Shown here: piece by piece, positions 28,523-38,510 of the stretch
How the letters are laid out: the number at the start of each line of letters is the position of its first letter
Numbering within the stretch: position 1 is the stretch's first letter
Source of the DNA: Berberis thunbergii
Taxonomy: Eukaryota > Streptophyta > Magnoliopsida > Ranunculales > Berberidaceae
Length of the DNA stretch: 64,000 nt
Reading direction: 5' to 3'
Assembly: GCA_003290165.1 (NCBI GenBank)
Contig: QNQO01000596.1
Coordinates: 124,001-188,000, forward strand
Notes under the pieces: model-generated
Told to the model about the DNA's origin: nothing
The model's input: the letters and a program-made list of their open reading frames with translations, nothing else
Databases searched by the model: none
Made by a program: the position numbers and the translations under genes

Positions 28523-28729
28523 TCAATGACACCCTACTGTTTCTTAGTGAAATTCTTGCATGTCACTTACTATAATTCTCCGTTGCCATGACATGGTGCT
28601 GCACAAACCTTTCAGGTTCTACAAGGTTGAGACCCAGCCAACAAATGGGGAGTGATATACCAATGGCAGGTGCAATTGTGTTAGGCCTCGACCTCCCATC
28701 AAGTTCACATATTCAAGGAGGAAGTATCA

Positions 28730-29180
28730 AACAGACAAATAGAATTTGGTGCTAGTCTGTGTTCTGTTTGATAGTCTGTAAAGAAATGCTCTGTGAGGTT
28801 TTCTGTTAGGTGCTCTGTTAAAAAGAGTATTCTGTTAAGTCACTGTTAGTTTCTGATTGCTATAAATAAGAGATTAGCAAGAGCAATAGAATTCATTCAT
28901 TCTGTTATAAACTTTTGTACATTGAGCTTTGCTCATAAGGGAGACTGGCAATCTCGAATTCTGCCTAATACAATTCATTCTTTTCCATTGTAATCTTTAC
29001 AATCCATTCTATACAAAATTCCATCATTTCAGAATCTGGCTTCATTGTTCAGAAACTCTTTTAGCTGTTCTTATCTTGATTGTATCTTGCAAGACTCCAT
29101 TGCTTCCAGGGATCAGCAACTCTGACATTGGTTCCATTGCTTCCAGGAATCAGCAACTCTGACATTGGTACTGAATATTG
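28730..29180 (+). mobile_element. Possible LTR-like fragment
   Basis: The segment has a TATA-like tataaataag (about 28861), a run of tctgtta-type repeats upstream of it, and a preceding purine-rich aaggaggaag, as in copia LTRs. A 37-40-bp unit (ttgcttccagggatcagcaa and following) is repeated at about 29099 and 29139. No internal coding region and no target duplication were found, so this is tentative. Confidence 0.25.
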
Positions 29181-29665
29181 CATTGCTTTGGTTCTTCAAT
29201 CCTGCAGAAATATAATCAGAACTAGATCAGTTCATAACAAATTGTATTGTACATGACTAGATTAATAATGATTAATGAAGATTATTGTTTACAATAAACA
29301 ACTATTGATGGATGAAGCAACTATTGGGGCGTGGCCAATTGACTTAAATTTGACAATGAAAGTACAAAATTTGTAAGTTTGATGTTTAATTTATATGCAA
29401 CTACTGTTTTGGGTGTAACTTTTCTCAGTTTTAAACAGCGTTTGTCCATTGAAATGCTTTGTGTCACGCCTTCACATTTAAAAACCTTGGTCTAGATATA
29501 TCATGTGAAATCAAATCTTATACAGTATAAAGTGGTAAAGAGAGAATGCTAAGAAATAGATATCAAAGAAAAGAAATAAAACCAAGTGTATTTTAAGAAT
29601 CTGTATTTTAGGTTCCTAATTACTGACATGAGACATAAAACTCTTAACAAATGTGAAATACTAAC

Positions 29666-31105
29666 CATCCACGAGTTTGATCTAGCCCCTCGGTAACAAA
29701 CTGCCCAGGAAAATTATTTCAAAGAGCTCGACATTTTCAAATGGATAATGAATATAGGCATATGGCATTGCTCCACTCTCAAACCAACAATCAAATACCT
29801 GCATGGAGAAAAGATTGCATTAAGGAAAATTAAAAAACGCCAACTATGCAAGAGAAATTCTAGGAAAGACCGAGTGCAAATTATGAGAAAAATCATAAGA
29901 GATTAGAGAGTATTGAAAAAATTTCTTTGTAACCACACTGATTTTCTTAGATCATCAACATTTTGCCAGATTGTTTAAAAAGTTTCGACTTTTAACAAAT
30001 TTTACAAGCATATTATAGGTCATATTCTTATACTTGTAGCTCAATATTGCTACGCATGCAGTATTGAGCTACAAGTATAGAATATGACCTATAATATAAA
30101 AATTATTGCTAAAAAAGTAAATAATACTAAAATGCAGAAGGCATGTCCTGTATGATTTTTTTGGCCAGCATGACACCTCATACCTGTGTCATTGTCACAT
30201 AGCCTTTGAAGAAATCCAAAATATTAGCCTTAGAATTTTGTATATCATGATATCCTATAGTAGATTTCATAGATTCAAGATTGAATATACCAAAGTAGTA
30301 AACCAATGATAGAAATGGTAAATCAGCAGAGAATAGCAATAGTAGTCAATTAACTAGCATAGAAATTTCATTTACCAATAAGGATGCAAGTCCATCCTTT
30401 GATATGCCTCATATTGCCTCGAGCAAAACAATCCGGTTTTACCACGAAATATAGACAGTGCCATTCTCAAATCTCAAGCACAGCGTGTAAAGTAGGATCT
30501 ATTTTACGGGAATCAAGGTTTAAATTTCAATAATATAATTTCATAGCTACAGGCATTCGCTATAGCCACAAACAAGATTACAACAAGAATTGTGAACTTC
30601 CAGTAACAAGACTAGGGAAACTGAGAAAATCAAAAGGTAGGCCATTCAAATCATGATCATGATGAATGAACATTTTATCAATCAATTTTTCTTTAACAAA
30701 ACAAAAGGAATTTCAATTGTTGTAACTAAAATGCATACTCCTAGTCCAAGAGAAAAAATCATCATTTTGTTAACATTAGAGCAAAGTTCCAGGTTTTCAG
30801 AATCCATTCAAGTTGAAACAATCTCATCCTTCACCGTCAGTTTAACATGTTCACATGGTGCAGTATTGATTCTATATCTATCTGGCAGCTCATTTCTACC
30901 AAGTGAAGTTGTCACTATTGTTTGTAAAAGAAACAATGCAACATTAATTTAGTAAATGGTATCTGATATAACCAGACAGACAGTACAACTAAAGACCAGA
31001 CTCAGCAAAACTTACATCATCAACCCGTCGCAACACTCCAAACTGCGGACCACGACTGGATGGAATAGTAATATGATCAATCTTGTGACGGTGCATATCT
31101 GTCAC
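29666..31105 (-). pseudogene. Isoleucyl-tRNA synthetase (cytosolic) gene fragment, two exons
   Basis: Exon 31105-31016 (30 codons, AG before, GTAAG after) reads VTDMHRHKIDHITIPSSRGP then QFGVLRRVDD. The next exon, 29798-29666, starts [20 protein letters not shown]. Joined by a clean intron, these match the catalytic-core region of eukaryotic cytosolic IleRS and keep the expected exon border. The second exon is 133 bp where the family needs 134: after VELFE one A is missing, which shifts the frame before the [15 protein letters not shown] part. The exon still ends at a good donor (GATG|GTTAGT). About 75 of more than 1100 residues are present, so this is a captured, broken fragment. The intron holds a hairpin at 30011-30096. 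Confidence 0.85.
30011..30096. repeat. Near-perfect 86-bp hairpin (mini fold-back element)
   Basis: The arm tattataggtcatattc ... tgtagctcaatattgc is followed after a few bases by its reverse complement gcagtattgagctaca ... gaatatgacctataata. The arms are ~38 bp with one or two differences. The hairpin lies within the IleRS-fragment intron and is probably a small MITE. Confidence 0.75.
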
Positions 31106-31379
31106 CTGTAGAAAAAGAATGTAGTTGGAAAAGTTAAACGCAACGCAAGGAATCTCAAGAACATGCTTTATACAGTAAAACCCAGATAAATTAATAGGCA
31201 GTAAATTAGTAAGCTTGCTAAGATAATATTTTTTGCTAGTCCCAACTTGGGCCTTTTATAGGGATATTACTGTACTAACACCAGTAATGATACAATACGC
31301 AAAGTATCAAACAAGGTGGGATGCGAGTAGGCTTCAATTTATAGTAACAAACAACAAAAAGAATAGGAGTATAATTAAC

Positions 31380-31708
31380 TTGTATTCTCAAGCTTTATGT
31401 TCAAGTATTGATCCACAAAATGCAAAGTCCCCCTAATTGCCAAATCGTTCTTCAGCTCCACCGTCACTTCTCTGCCCACCAAATCCTTGAAGTAGGAGAA
31501 GAACAACTACAAGAAGAAAAAAACCAACAAATCAAAAACACCCCATGAAAGGAACTACAAAACCCATCATCAAAACTGTAGAAAAAAAAAAAAAAAAAAA
31601 AAAGCAAAAAATTTGACTTTGAAATAGATAAACTCAAAACAACAGATGGGGAAATCATGTTAAAGATTCAATTTTTCAAGACACAAGAAGAGTGAGAGAT
31701 CTTACCAT
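31380..31708 (-). pseudogene. LSM2 (U6 snRNA-associated Sm-like protein) 5' gene fragment
   Basis: On the minus strand an exon ends in the start codon itself (ATG at 31708-31706, then GTAAG). The next exon, 31506-31380, begins after GTAG with TTG and reads LFFSYFKDLVGREVTVELKN, DLAIRGTLHFVDQYLNIKLE, NT. With the initiator Met this is residues 1-43 of the 93-residue LSM2 protein, which is a subunit of the LSm2-8 ring on U6 snRNA and the LSm1-7 decay ring. It covers the Sm1 motif. The second half (VVDQDKYPHM, LSVRNCFIRGSVV and the C-terminus) was not found between 28000 and 31380. Exon 2 ends in phase 1 at a weak GTTAAT donor; joining it to the IleRS exon would hit a stop within about 10 codons. 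One residue, F for the usual S after LH, differs from what I know of the family. Confidence 0.85.
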
Positions 31709-32123
31709 CTTTTCATGGCAGGGGATGTAATGGGTTGGTTCACTTGACTGAATTCAGAAAATCTGATCAGTCAAAAGCACAAGGTTATGGTCATCCTTTG
31801 ATCCATAGAAGGTGGGTTTGTAGATACAAAAACGGATACCAATTGAATCTAAACCAAAAAACAAATGATGGAGGCACTCAGAATGAAAAGGACTTGAATA
31901 AAAGAAATTCATAGATCTTGCGACCTCTTTAATTCATAAACTTATATCCTCATAGTGCCTATATCATAATCAATCACTCAATATTTGTAAAACCAAAATC
32001 AGCCATAAAAAAACAGAAAACAATTAACAAGTTATTATTCAGGAAAGAAAGCGTTCAGAATGAGTAGGAAGATATTTATCGTCATTGTAAATCAGATGAC
32101 AATAATCAATTCATCACTGCGCT

Positions 32124-32396
32124 TGCTTGCTCAGTTACTGTACCTTCCCTAACAAATTTGTATTCAGAAATCCCGATGAAACAAGAAAAATAAGAAAGGG
32201 ATAAATCAATTAAAAAAAAAAAGAGAATATGAAGAAAGCAATCAAGAAAAACCATCAGAAAAAAAAAAATGGATATTTAGTGCATCAACGAGACACACAA
32301 AGCATCTCATCAGATGACCGTCGTGAGAAATTAACATCCAATCTCATCTCCTGGTTTTCTTTCTTTTTCTTTCCTTTCCTTTCATCCAAGCTTTGA
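32124..32396. repeat. Right inverted-arm block of the Pack-MULE-like element
   Basis: Reverse complement of 27728-28000; see that entry. It is separated from the outermost ~48 bp of the right arm by a ~410-bp promoter-like segment and by the nested gypsy element. Confidence 0.85.
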
Positions 32397-32812
32397 ATCG
32401 AATTTGGGATCTCTAATCTCTGAGTTTGAGTTTGGGATATTAGGGGGCTAGGATTTTGGCTTGGTTGATTTTGAGATGGGTAAGAGGGATATTTATAGGA
32501 ACTAACTGAGTTTGTTGTACGATTATGCCCTTAGGGTTTTCAGGAAGTTCATTCTTCACAAGGGAGGATGGAGAGATCGACGAGACCTTTCGCTTTGGTT
32601 TCTTCTTTGGAGTCAAAAGTGGCTTCTTCTTTCGCTCGAGCGAGAGAGGGAAGGCTTCCTCTGTCGAGCGGGATAGGGAGGGCTTCCTTGGTCTTCGTTG
32701 GGGGAGAGGGAGTGGCTCTCTTCTCTGTCTCTGTCTTTGTCGAGATGGAAATGGGGAGAGGGAGAGGTTCCCTCCTTTTCTCCCCCAAAATTTCGATTCC
32801 CTCTTTTTTTTT
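32397..32812 (-). promoter_or_regulatory. Promoter-like segment of the LSM2 fragment
   Basis: On the minus strand there is a TATA box (TATAAATA, 32497-32490) upstream of a C/A-rich leader-like stretch. Further upstream an AAACCCTAA-type telo-box lies at about 32528-32541, an element common in promoters of translation and RNA-processing genes. Upstream of that is a GC-rich, CT-rich segment (32545-32800). It is present only in the right arm of the Pack-MULE-like element. Whether it still drives transcription is unknown. Confidence 0.55.
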
Positions 32813-32857
32813 TTTTTTTAAACGAGGCAGGAGCACGTGCGCCCCACCCTTCCTCGC

Positions 32858-33327
32858 TGTCACGGACTAGTAATCCGTGCGGCACTAGTTATCCAATCCA
32901 CTAGTAAGCCTATGAGTAGTTACTTTGACGGGCACAAATATTAACTTGAGAATGCACAATATCAATCTGTAGACAATATAACAATGCACAATAGTCAGTA
33001 AAAGCTCTCATTCACACTCAATAGGTTACAATGGGGAGGAACGTTCGGAAGGACGTTGCTCAAGACTAGTTCGATGCTATCGATCGAAGAGAATACAAGT
33101 TTGAAGTTGAAAAGCAATGCAAAGAAAATAATAAAAATGCTAGCGGTACAGTCTGGCCCGACTATGCAATGGAGGCAACACGTCCTCACAGTCAAGAGCT
33201 CAAACCTTCCCCTATAATATAGATGCTAAGCATTTGGGCACTTTTCAAAAGGGAACATTGAGTTTTGAGACCATTAGACATTGAGTTTTGAGACCATTAG
33301 GATGGCCTCTGACCTTGAGTCCTTACA
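32858..33327 (-). repeat. 3' LTR of the gypsy element
   Basis: 470 bp, TG..CA on either strand, 469 positions identical to the right LTR apart from one substitution and one indel. It contains a 27-bp internal tandem unit (ttgagttttgagaccattag twice, about 33256-33300). Confidence 0.95.
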
Positions 33328-33340
33328 CTCTCCCACACTC
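33328..33340 (-). other. Polypurine tract
   Basis: On the minus strand GAGTGTGGGAGAG directly abuts the 3' LTR start TGTAAGG, the expected plus-strand primer site. Confidence 0.75.
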
Positions 33341-36300
33341 AATTCGCTGACGCCCTCGCAGCGAACTTTTCCAAGTACTCTTCCAGCTTTGAGAGGTATG
33401 GCAGTAGATGCTCGACTGGCTCCCAACTGATTTCTGAAGGAGGTTCATCCTGCCACTTGACCAAATACTCTCTATCCGGGCCTGTGTTGTTGATGAGACG
33501 GTCAGCTAAGATTTCTTCCACTTCTCGATCTGGCTTAGTAGGATGTTTAGGCAATGCTCGGGTAGAGACATTTCTTGTGGGATCAGCGGCATCGGCATGG
33601 TAGGACTTCAAGTTACTTGCATGGAAGACAGGATGGGTGAAGCGGAGCCAATGTGGTAACTTGACGCGGTAGGAGACTTTGCCAACTCTCTCAATAATCT
33701 GTACCGGTCCCTCATACTTGCGAAACAAATTGTTGTGTGCTCTAGCCGTCCGTTTATACTTGTTGAACATATCTAACTTCACCAAAACCAAGTCTCCGAC
33801 TTCAAAAGGATCGATTCGTCGCTTCTTGTCCGCCCATTTCTTCATGTGACGGGAGGCTTTCTCAAGATAGGCTCGAGCAACTTCAATGTTTTTCTGCCAG
33901 GCTTTGACAAATTCAAGAGCTCTGGGGCTGGGTCCTTGGTATCCGGTCAGCACGGTATGTGGTGTCAATGGTTGCTGACCGGTGACTAACTGAAAGGGGC
34001 TGGAGTGAGTAGCTGAGCTCTTTTGTAAGTTGAAACAGAATTGTGCAACATCAAGTAGTCCCACCCAATTTTTCTGGTTTGCACTTACAAAATGGCGAAG
34101 ATATTCTTCAAGCATAGAGTTAAAGCGCTCAGTCTGTCCGTCGGATTGGGGATGTTGGCTTGTTGACATATTAAGTTTGGATCCCAAGAGCTTGAACAAC
34201 TCCTTCCAGAACTTTCCTGTGAAGTGAGCATCACGGTCGCTAACAATGTTTTCGGGCAGTCCCCAATACTTAACGACATGCTTGAGGAACAATTGCGCCG
34301 TATCTTCGGCTGTGCAAGTCAGTCCGGTTGGCACAAATGTCACATATTTTGAGAATCGGTCGACAACTACAAGGATACTTCTGAAATCCTCCACTTTCGG
34401 TAACCCCGTAATGAAGTCCATAGAAACACTTTCCCAAGGGCGAGTTGGAACAGGCAGAGGCTCGAGTAAGCCTACTGGTCGATCTCTTTCAACCTTATCT
34501 TGCTGGCAAATAAGGCAGGTTCGAACATAGGCCATTACATCTTCCTGTATCTGTGGCCAATAGTACCCCCTCTCTAGCAATGCAAGTGTTCGTCTCCAAC
34601 CTGGATGTCCCGCCCAATGGGTGTCATGGCATTCTCTCAAAAGTTCTTTCCTCAGACCAGAAGCTCTCGGAACATAGAGGCGATTACCAGTGGTGAGTAT
34701 TGCTCCATCTTTTATCCAGAACCGTCGAGTTTTGCCCTGCTTGATCAACTCTGTAATCGCCTTCGCTTGTGGATCGGTCTGTAGACCGACTTTGATCTTC
34801 TCCAAGATGGTGTGGCTCGGACCGGTATGGGTTAGCACTGCAAGGTCCGCCCTTCTACTGAGTGCATCAGCTACATTGTTAGTCCGCCCTGGCTTGTATT
34901 CCAATACTAAGTCAAATTCTGCTAATTTTTCCTGCCATCGAGATTGCTTGGAGGTGAGCATCTTCTGAGTAAGAAAATGGCTTGCCGCAGCATTATCCGT
35001 TTTAACAAGAACTTGAGATCCCAAGAGGTAGTGTCTCCACACCCGTAAACAATGTACAATGGCTAGCAATTCCTTTTCCTGAGCTGAGTAACGAGACTCT
35101 GTATCATTCAACTTTCGACTCTCATATGCTACCGGGTGACCATCTTGAAGTAAAACTCCCCCTAAGGCATAATCAGATGCATCTGTTTGTACTTCAAAGG
35201 GCTTAGTGATGTCTGGCAAGGCCAATACTGGATCTTTCACCACGGCCGATTTCAAGTCTTGGAATGAAGCTTCACACTGCCTATCCCATTCCCATGTTCG
35301 GTCGTGCTTCAACAAATTTGTTAGGGCAACAGCTCTTTTAGAGTAGTCCCTTATGAAGCGACGATAATAGTTTGCAAGTCCAAGGAAAGAACGTAGTTGA
35401 GATACGTTCTTGGGAGAGTTCCAATCATGGATTGCCTTGACTTTCTCCATGTCCATCCGAATCTTGCCATTCCCAATAACATGACCCAAGAAATTGATCT
35501 GGGTCTGGCCGAATGAGCACTTTTCCTTCTTGACAAAGAGATGATTATCCCTAAGGATTTGGAACACTTCTCGCAAATGATGTAGGTGTTCTTCTATAGT
35601 CCCACTATAAACCACAATGTCGTCAAGATAGACAACTACAGACTTGTCCAGAAGGTGACGAAACAGGCCATTCATAAGGGTGCAAAATGTAGCTGGAGCA
35701 TTGGTCAAGCCGAAGGGCATTACTAGGAACTCATAAGACCCATATCTAGTAGAACAAGCAGTTTTGGGTTCATCACCAGCAGCAATGCGGACCTGATGGT
35801 AACCTGATCTCAAGTCGAGTTTTGTGAAGTATCTGGCGGATCCAAGTTGGTCGAATAAATCTGCAATGAGCGGCAGCGGGTACTTGTTCTTTATAGTGAC
35901 TTTGTTCAAGGCTCTATAATCGACACAAAGGCGAAGACTGCCATCATGTTTCCGCTGAAAAAGAACAGGTGCTCCATAAGGTGCTTTAGAGGGCCGAATG
36001 AATCCCGACTCCAACAAGCCATCTAGTTGTGTTCTCAATTCAGTCAGCTCTGGAGGGCTCATGCGATATGGACTACGTGCAGGTGGCTTGGCTCCAGGGA
36101 CTAACTCAATTTCGTGATCAATGAGCCTTCTGGGAGGTAGATTCTTTGGCAATTCATTCGGCATCACTTCGCTGAAATCAGCAATAACTTGGGCAATTTC
36201 TTCAGGGATTTTGCTAGTATCATCTTCCATCTCTAGCTTCGCCACAGCTAAGTATGTATCTTCTCCTTTGGCCAAGCCCCTCTTGACTTGGAGCGCCGTC

Positions 36301-36641
36301 AATATTCTATCATGAGTTGTTGGTCGAATAGAGGTTGGGACAATGCGTAGTCTGGGTCCGAAGAACCCTAAGGAGTCCATGAAAGGTAATGGTCCTGCTG
36401 CAGCTCCTCGGAAGAATTCTTGGCCAAGAATCACCTTAAAATCATCAAGTGGAACGGCCAAGAAGTTTGATCTTCCTTCCCATGGACCAACCTGTAGTGG
36501 CACAGCTCTAGCCATACCCTTGATAGAGATTGCCTCAGAGTTGACAGCTTTCAACTTACCCACATCTCCTTCTAAGTTCAGACCCACACGTCTAGCTTCA
36601 TCTGGGGCAATAAAATTGTCTGTCGCTCCGGAATCCAACAA
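33339..36641 (-). CDS. Gypsy Pol: protease, reverse transcriptase, RNase H, integrase, chromodomain
   Basis: A 1100-codon open frame without internal stops. Residue numbers count from the first Met at 36641. It has an aspartic protease [10 protein letters not shown] (2-11); reverse transcriptase ~195-390 with [15 protein letters not shown] and the YLDD box (338-341); RNase H ~480-595 ([13 protein letters not shown] ... DALSRR); an integrase zinc finger HHCC (672-712); an integrase catalytic triad Asp742, Asp802, Glu838; a GPY/F-like module (~[19 protein letters not shown]); and a C-terminal chromodomain (~1035-1090, [11 protein letters not shown] ... SWEPVEHL) that defines chromoviruses. All catalytic residues are present. 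It is in the same frame as Gag, separated from it only by the TAA at 36681-36683, so it is the downstream part of one Gag-Pol frame. Confidence 0.95.
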   Translation of the reverse strand: MLDSGATDNFIAPDEARRVGLNLEGDVGKLKAVNSEAISIKGMARAVPLQVGPWEGRSNFLAVPLDDFKVILGQEFFRGAAAGPLPFMDSLGFFGPRLRIVPTSIRPTTHDRILTALQVKRGLAKGEDTYLAVAKLEMEDDTSKIPEEIAQVIADFSEVMPNELPKNLPPRRLIDHEIELVPGAKPPARSPYRMSPPELTELRTQLDGLLESGFIRPSKAPYGAPVLFQRKHDGSLRLCVDYRALNKVTIKNKYPLPLIADLFDQLGSARYFTKLDLRSGYHQVRIAAGDEPKTACSTRYGSYEFLVMPFGLTNAPATFCTLMNGLFRHLLDKSVVVYLDDIVVYSGTIEEHLHHLREVFQILRDNHLFVKKEKCSFGQTQINFLGHVIGNGKIRMDMEKVKAIHDWNSPKNVSQLRSFLGLANYYRRFIRDYSKRAVALTNLLKHDRTWEWDRQCEASFQDLKSAVVKDPVLALPDITKPFEVQTDASDYALGGVLLQDGHPVAYESRKLNDTESRYSAQEKELLAIVHCLRVWRHYLLGSQVLVKTDNAAASHFLTQKMLTSKQSRWQEKLAEFDLVLEYKPGRTNNVADALSRRADLAVLTHTGPSHTILEKIKVGLQTDPQAKAITELIKQGKTRRFWIKDGAILTTGNRLYVPRASGLRKELLRECHDTHWAGHPGWRRTLALLERGYYWPQIQEDVMAYVRTCLICQQDKVERDRPVGLLEPLPVPTRPWESVSMDFITGLPKVEDFRSILVVVDRFSKYVTFVPTGLTCTAEDTAQLFLKHVVKYWGLPENIVSDRDAHFTGKFWKELFKLLGSKLNMSTSQHPQSDGQTERFNSMLEEYLRHFVSANQKNWVGLLDVAQFCFNLQKSSATHSSPFQLVTGQQPLTPHTVLTGYQGPSPRALEFVKAWQKNIEVARAYLEKASRHMKKWADKKRRIDPFEVGDLVLVKLDMFNKYKRTARAHNNLFRKYEGPVQIIERVGKVSYRVKLPHWLRFTHPVFHASNLKSYHADAADPTRNVSTRALPKHPTKPDREVEEILADRLINNTGPDREYLVKWQDEPPSEISWEPVEHLLPYLSKLEEYLEKFAARASAN

Positions 36642-36680
36642 TGCTTGGGAGGGGAACCCATTGATAGTGATGTCGATGTA

Positions 36681-37979
36681 TTATAAAGCCTTCTTGTGTG
36701 GATGCTCATACATTTCTCCTTTGACGGCATTGAGCTTGCGTAGAGCTCCCATTTGGGAGGTCTCACTGTTGGTGGGGTTCGAGCTCGATGCGGTCTGGTT
36801 AGAAGGTTCTGCTTGAAGCAAGGACATTAATGAGTGTAGAGCTGGTTTGGATGGACATTTGCCTGTTGGGTGATCTCTACTATTGCAAAGAATGCATGGG
36901 GCAGGGGCAGATGGTCTCCACTGCCCAGAGTAGTTTTGCCCTCCTTTGTTGTTATAATTTGAGTTGCTGGAGCTGGCATTCCAATTTTTGTTGGAACTCC
37001 AATTCTGATTGGACGGCCGGGAATTATAGTTTTCTCGGTTCTGACTTGAGTTTCCCCAATTTTGGTGAGGTGAGCGAGCATTCGACCCTGAGCTTGAATT
37101 GGTACTGCCAGTTCTAGCTGTGGAGTGATTGAGCGAAGTGGATCCAGTCATGGGCATATAATCACCAAACCTTTCTGCTGCCGCAATTGCACTTGTAATG
37201 TCTGTCACCTTCTGCCTTTGCAATTCTGCTTGTAGAAGCGGATGAGCTTGTTCCATGAAACAGAAAACTTTGTCCTTCTCAGACATGTCTCGAATATCTA
37301 GCAAGCAAGTTGAGAATTGTCGGACATAGTCTCGAATATTGCCTGTCTGTTTGATGGTGTGGAGCTTCCTCCTTGCTAAGAAATCAGTGTTCTCAGGCAA
37401 GAATTGATTTCTGAGCTCCTTCTTGAGGTCTGCCCAAGTTCTAATAAGGATGCGACCTTCTTCCATATCTGCATATTTGGTTCTCCACCATAGCTTTGCA
37501 TCACCTGCTAAGTACATGGTCGCCATGGTAATCTTGGCTTCTTCAGATTCGGGGTTCACCGCGCGAAAATACTACTCCAGATCAAACAAGAAGTTCTCTA
37601 ACTCCTTCCCATCTCGTGCCCCAGCATATGACTTTGGCTCGGGTACTTTCATCCTAGGGTGATCGGTCGTCCCTGTGGCCTTAGTGAGCAAGCCAACCCT
37701 TGCAAATAAGTCCTCCAACTGTAATTGGAAGTCACTCATCACCTGAGCTGTGGGGTGAGGCGACTCTTCCATTGCGACTGTTCTTCCCTCTAAGTTATCA
37801 ACATGCTCAGCTAGCGAATCCACTCTGTCTGCCAGTGAAAAGAGTCCATCCAACCGACTAATCTGTTCTCCCAAAGTGTTCAACTGGTCCATTCTGCTTT
37901 CCAGTCTATGCATTCGACTGGTCTGTCGTTCCTCCATAGCGCTAAGTCGCTCATTTATTTCCTGCATCCTGGTTTGCAT
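36681..37979 (-). pseudogene. Gypsy Gag, interrupted by an in-frame TAG
   Basis: Starts at 37979 (MQTRMQEINERLSAMEERQ, a coiled-coil-like N-terminus). The frame runs to a TAG at 37572-37574, continues in the same frame through the retrotransposon Gag domain (LWWRTKY ... LRNQFLPEN ... YVRQFSTCLLDI), and reaches a TAA at 36681-36683, just before protease. A CCHC zinc knuckle CILCNSRDHPTGKC follows a Ser/Asn/Gly-rich stretch. The first stop lies where related elements have a Gln before YFRA, so a single C-to-T change is likely. The second lies at the Gag-protease junction. Either the copy is dead by two point mutations, or the stops are suppressed; the former is simpler. Confidence 0.85.
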
Positions 37980-37992
37980 TCAACAAGCTCTA

Positions 37993-38004
37993 GCTCTGAT
38001 ACCA
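37993..38004 (-). other. Primer-binding site (initiator tRNA-Met)
   Basis: TGGTATCAGAGC on the minus strand, 2 bp inside the 5' LTR, complementary to the 3' end of plant initiator tRNA-Met. Confidence 0.9.
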
Positions 38005-38006
38005 AC

Positions 38007-38477
38007 TGTCACGGACTAGTAATCCGTGCGGCACTAGTTATCCAATCCACTAGTAAGCCTATGAGTAGTTACTTTGACGGGCACAAATATTAACTTGAGA
38101 ATGCACAATATCAATCTGTAGACAATATAACAATGCACAATAGTCAGTAAAAGCTCTCATTCACACTCAATAGGTTACAATGGGGAGGAACGTTCGGAAG
38201 GACGTTGCTCAAGACTAGTTCGATGCTATCGATCGAAGAGAATACAAGTTTGAAGTTGAAAAGCAATGCAAAGAAAATAATAAAAATGCTAGCGGTACAG
38301 TTTGGCCCGACTATGCAATGGAGGCAACACGTCCTCACAGTCAAGAGCTCAAACCTTCCCCCTATAATATAGATGCTAAGCATTTGGGCACTTTTCAAAA
38401 GGGAACATTGAGTTTTGAGACCATTAGACATTGAGTTTTGAGACCATTAGGATGGCCTCTGACCTTGAGTCCTTACA
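38007..38477 (-). repeat. 5' LTR of the gypsy element
   Basis: 471 bp; see the left LTR. Followed on the right by the CTCGC target duplication (38478-38482). Confidence 0.95.
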
Positions 38478-38510
38478 CTCGCCCACTTCCTAGACATCTA
38501 GAATTACTCC

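Larger units (their letters stand above)
32858..38477 (-). mobile_element. Ty3/gypsy LTR retrotransposon, chromovirus, nearly intact and young
   Basis: Two direct LTRs (32858-33327, 470 bp; 38007-38477, 471 bp) both begin TG and end CA. They differ by one substitution (gtctgg/gtttgg) and one C insertion. The host target CTCGC is duplicated at 32853-32857 and 38478-38482. The element reads on the minus strand. Its primer-binding site TGGTATCAGAGC (initiator tRNA-Met) is next to the right LTR, and a polypurine tract is next to the left LTR. Gag, protease, reverse transcriptase, RNase H, integrase and a chromodomain follow in one reading frame, interrupted by two stops. It is inserted in the right arm of the Pack-MULE-like element. 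Confidence 0.97.
27679..38509 (-). mobile_element. Pack-MULE-like element carrying LSM2 and isoleucyl-tRNA synthetase fragments
   Basis: The two ends are inverted copies. The left end GAGTAATTCTAGATGTCGAG (27679) and the reverse complement of the right end, GAGTAATTCTAGATGTCTAG (38509), continue for about 48 bp. A second block of ~273 bp (27728-28000 against 32396-32124) matches at roughly 90% or better. Flanking 9-bp repeats are cacatggaa (27670-27678) and caaatggaa (38510-38518), the Mutator target length with one mismatch. Without the nested gypsy element (32858-38477 plus one 5-bp target copy) it is about 5.2 kb. Inside, all on the minus strand, are the 5' half of an LSM2 gene and two exons of an isoleucyl-tRNA synthetase gene. 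No transposase is seen, so it is non-autonomous. The right arm has ~410 bp (32397-~32810) absent from the left arm. Assignment to Mutator rests on target length and long arms; the ends were not compared with a database. Confidence 0.75.

Noticed and set aside
32525..32904. Several ~100-codon frames on both strands
   Set aside because: GC-rich promoter-side sequence of the LSM2 fragment; Ser/Arg/Phe-rich translations with no family, and they run into the gypsy LTR.
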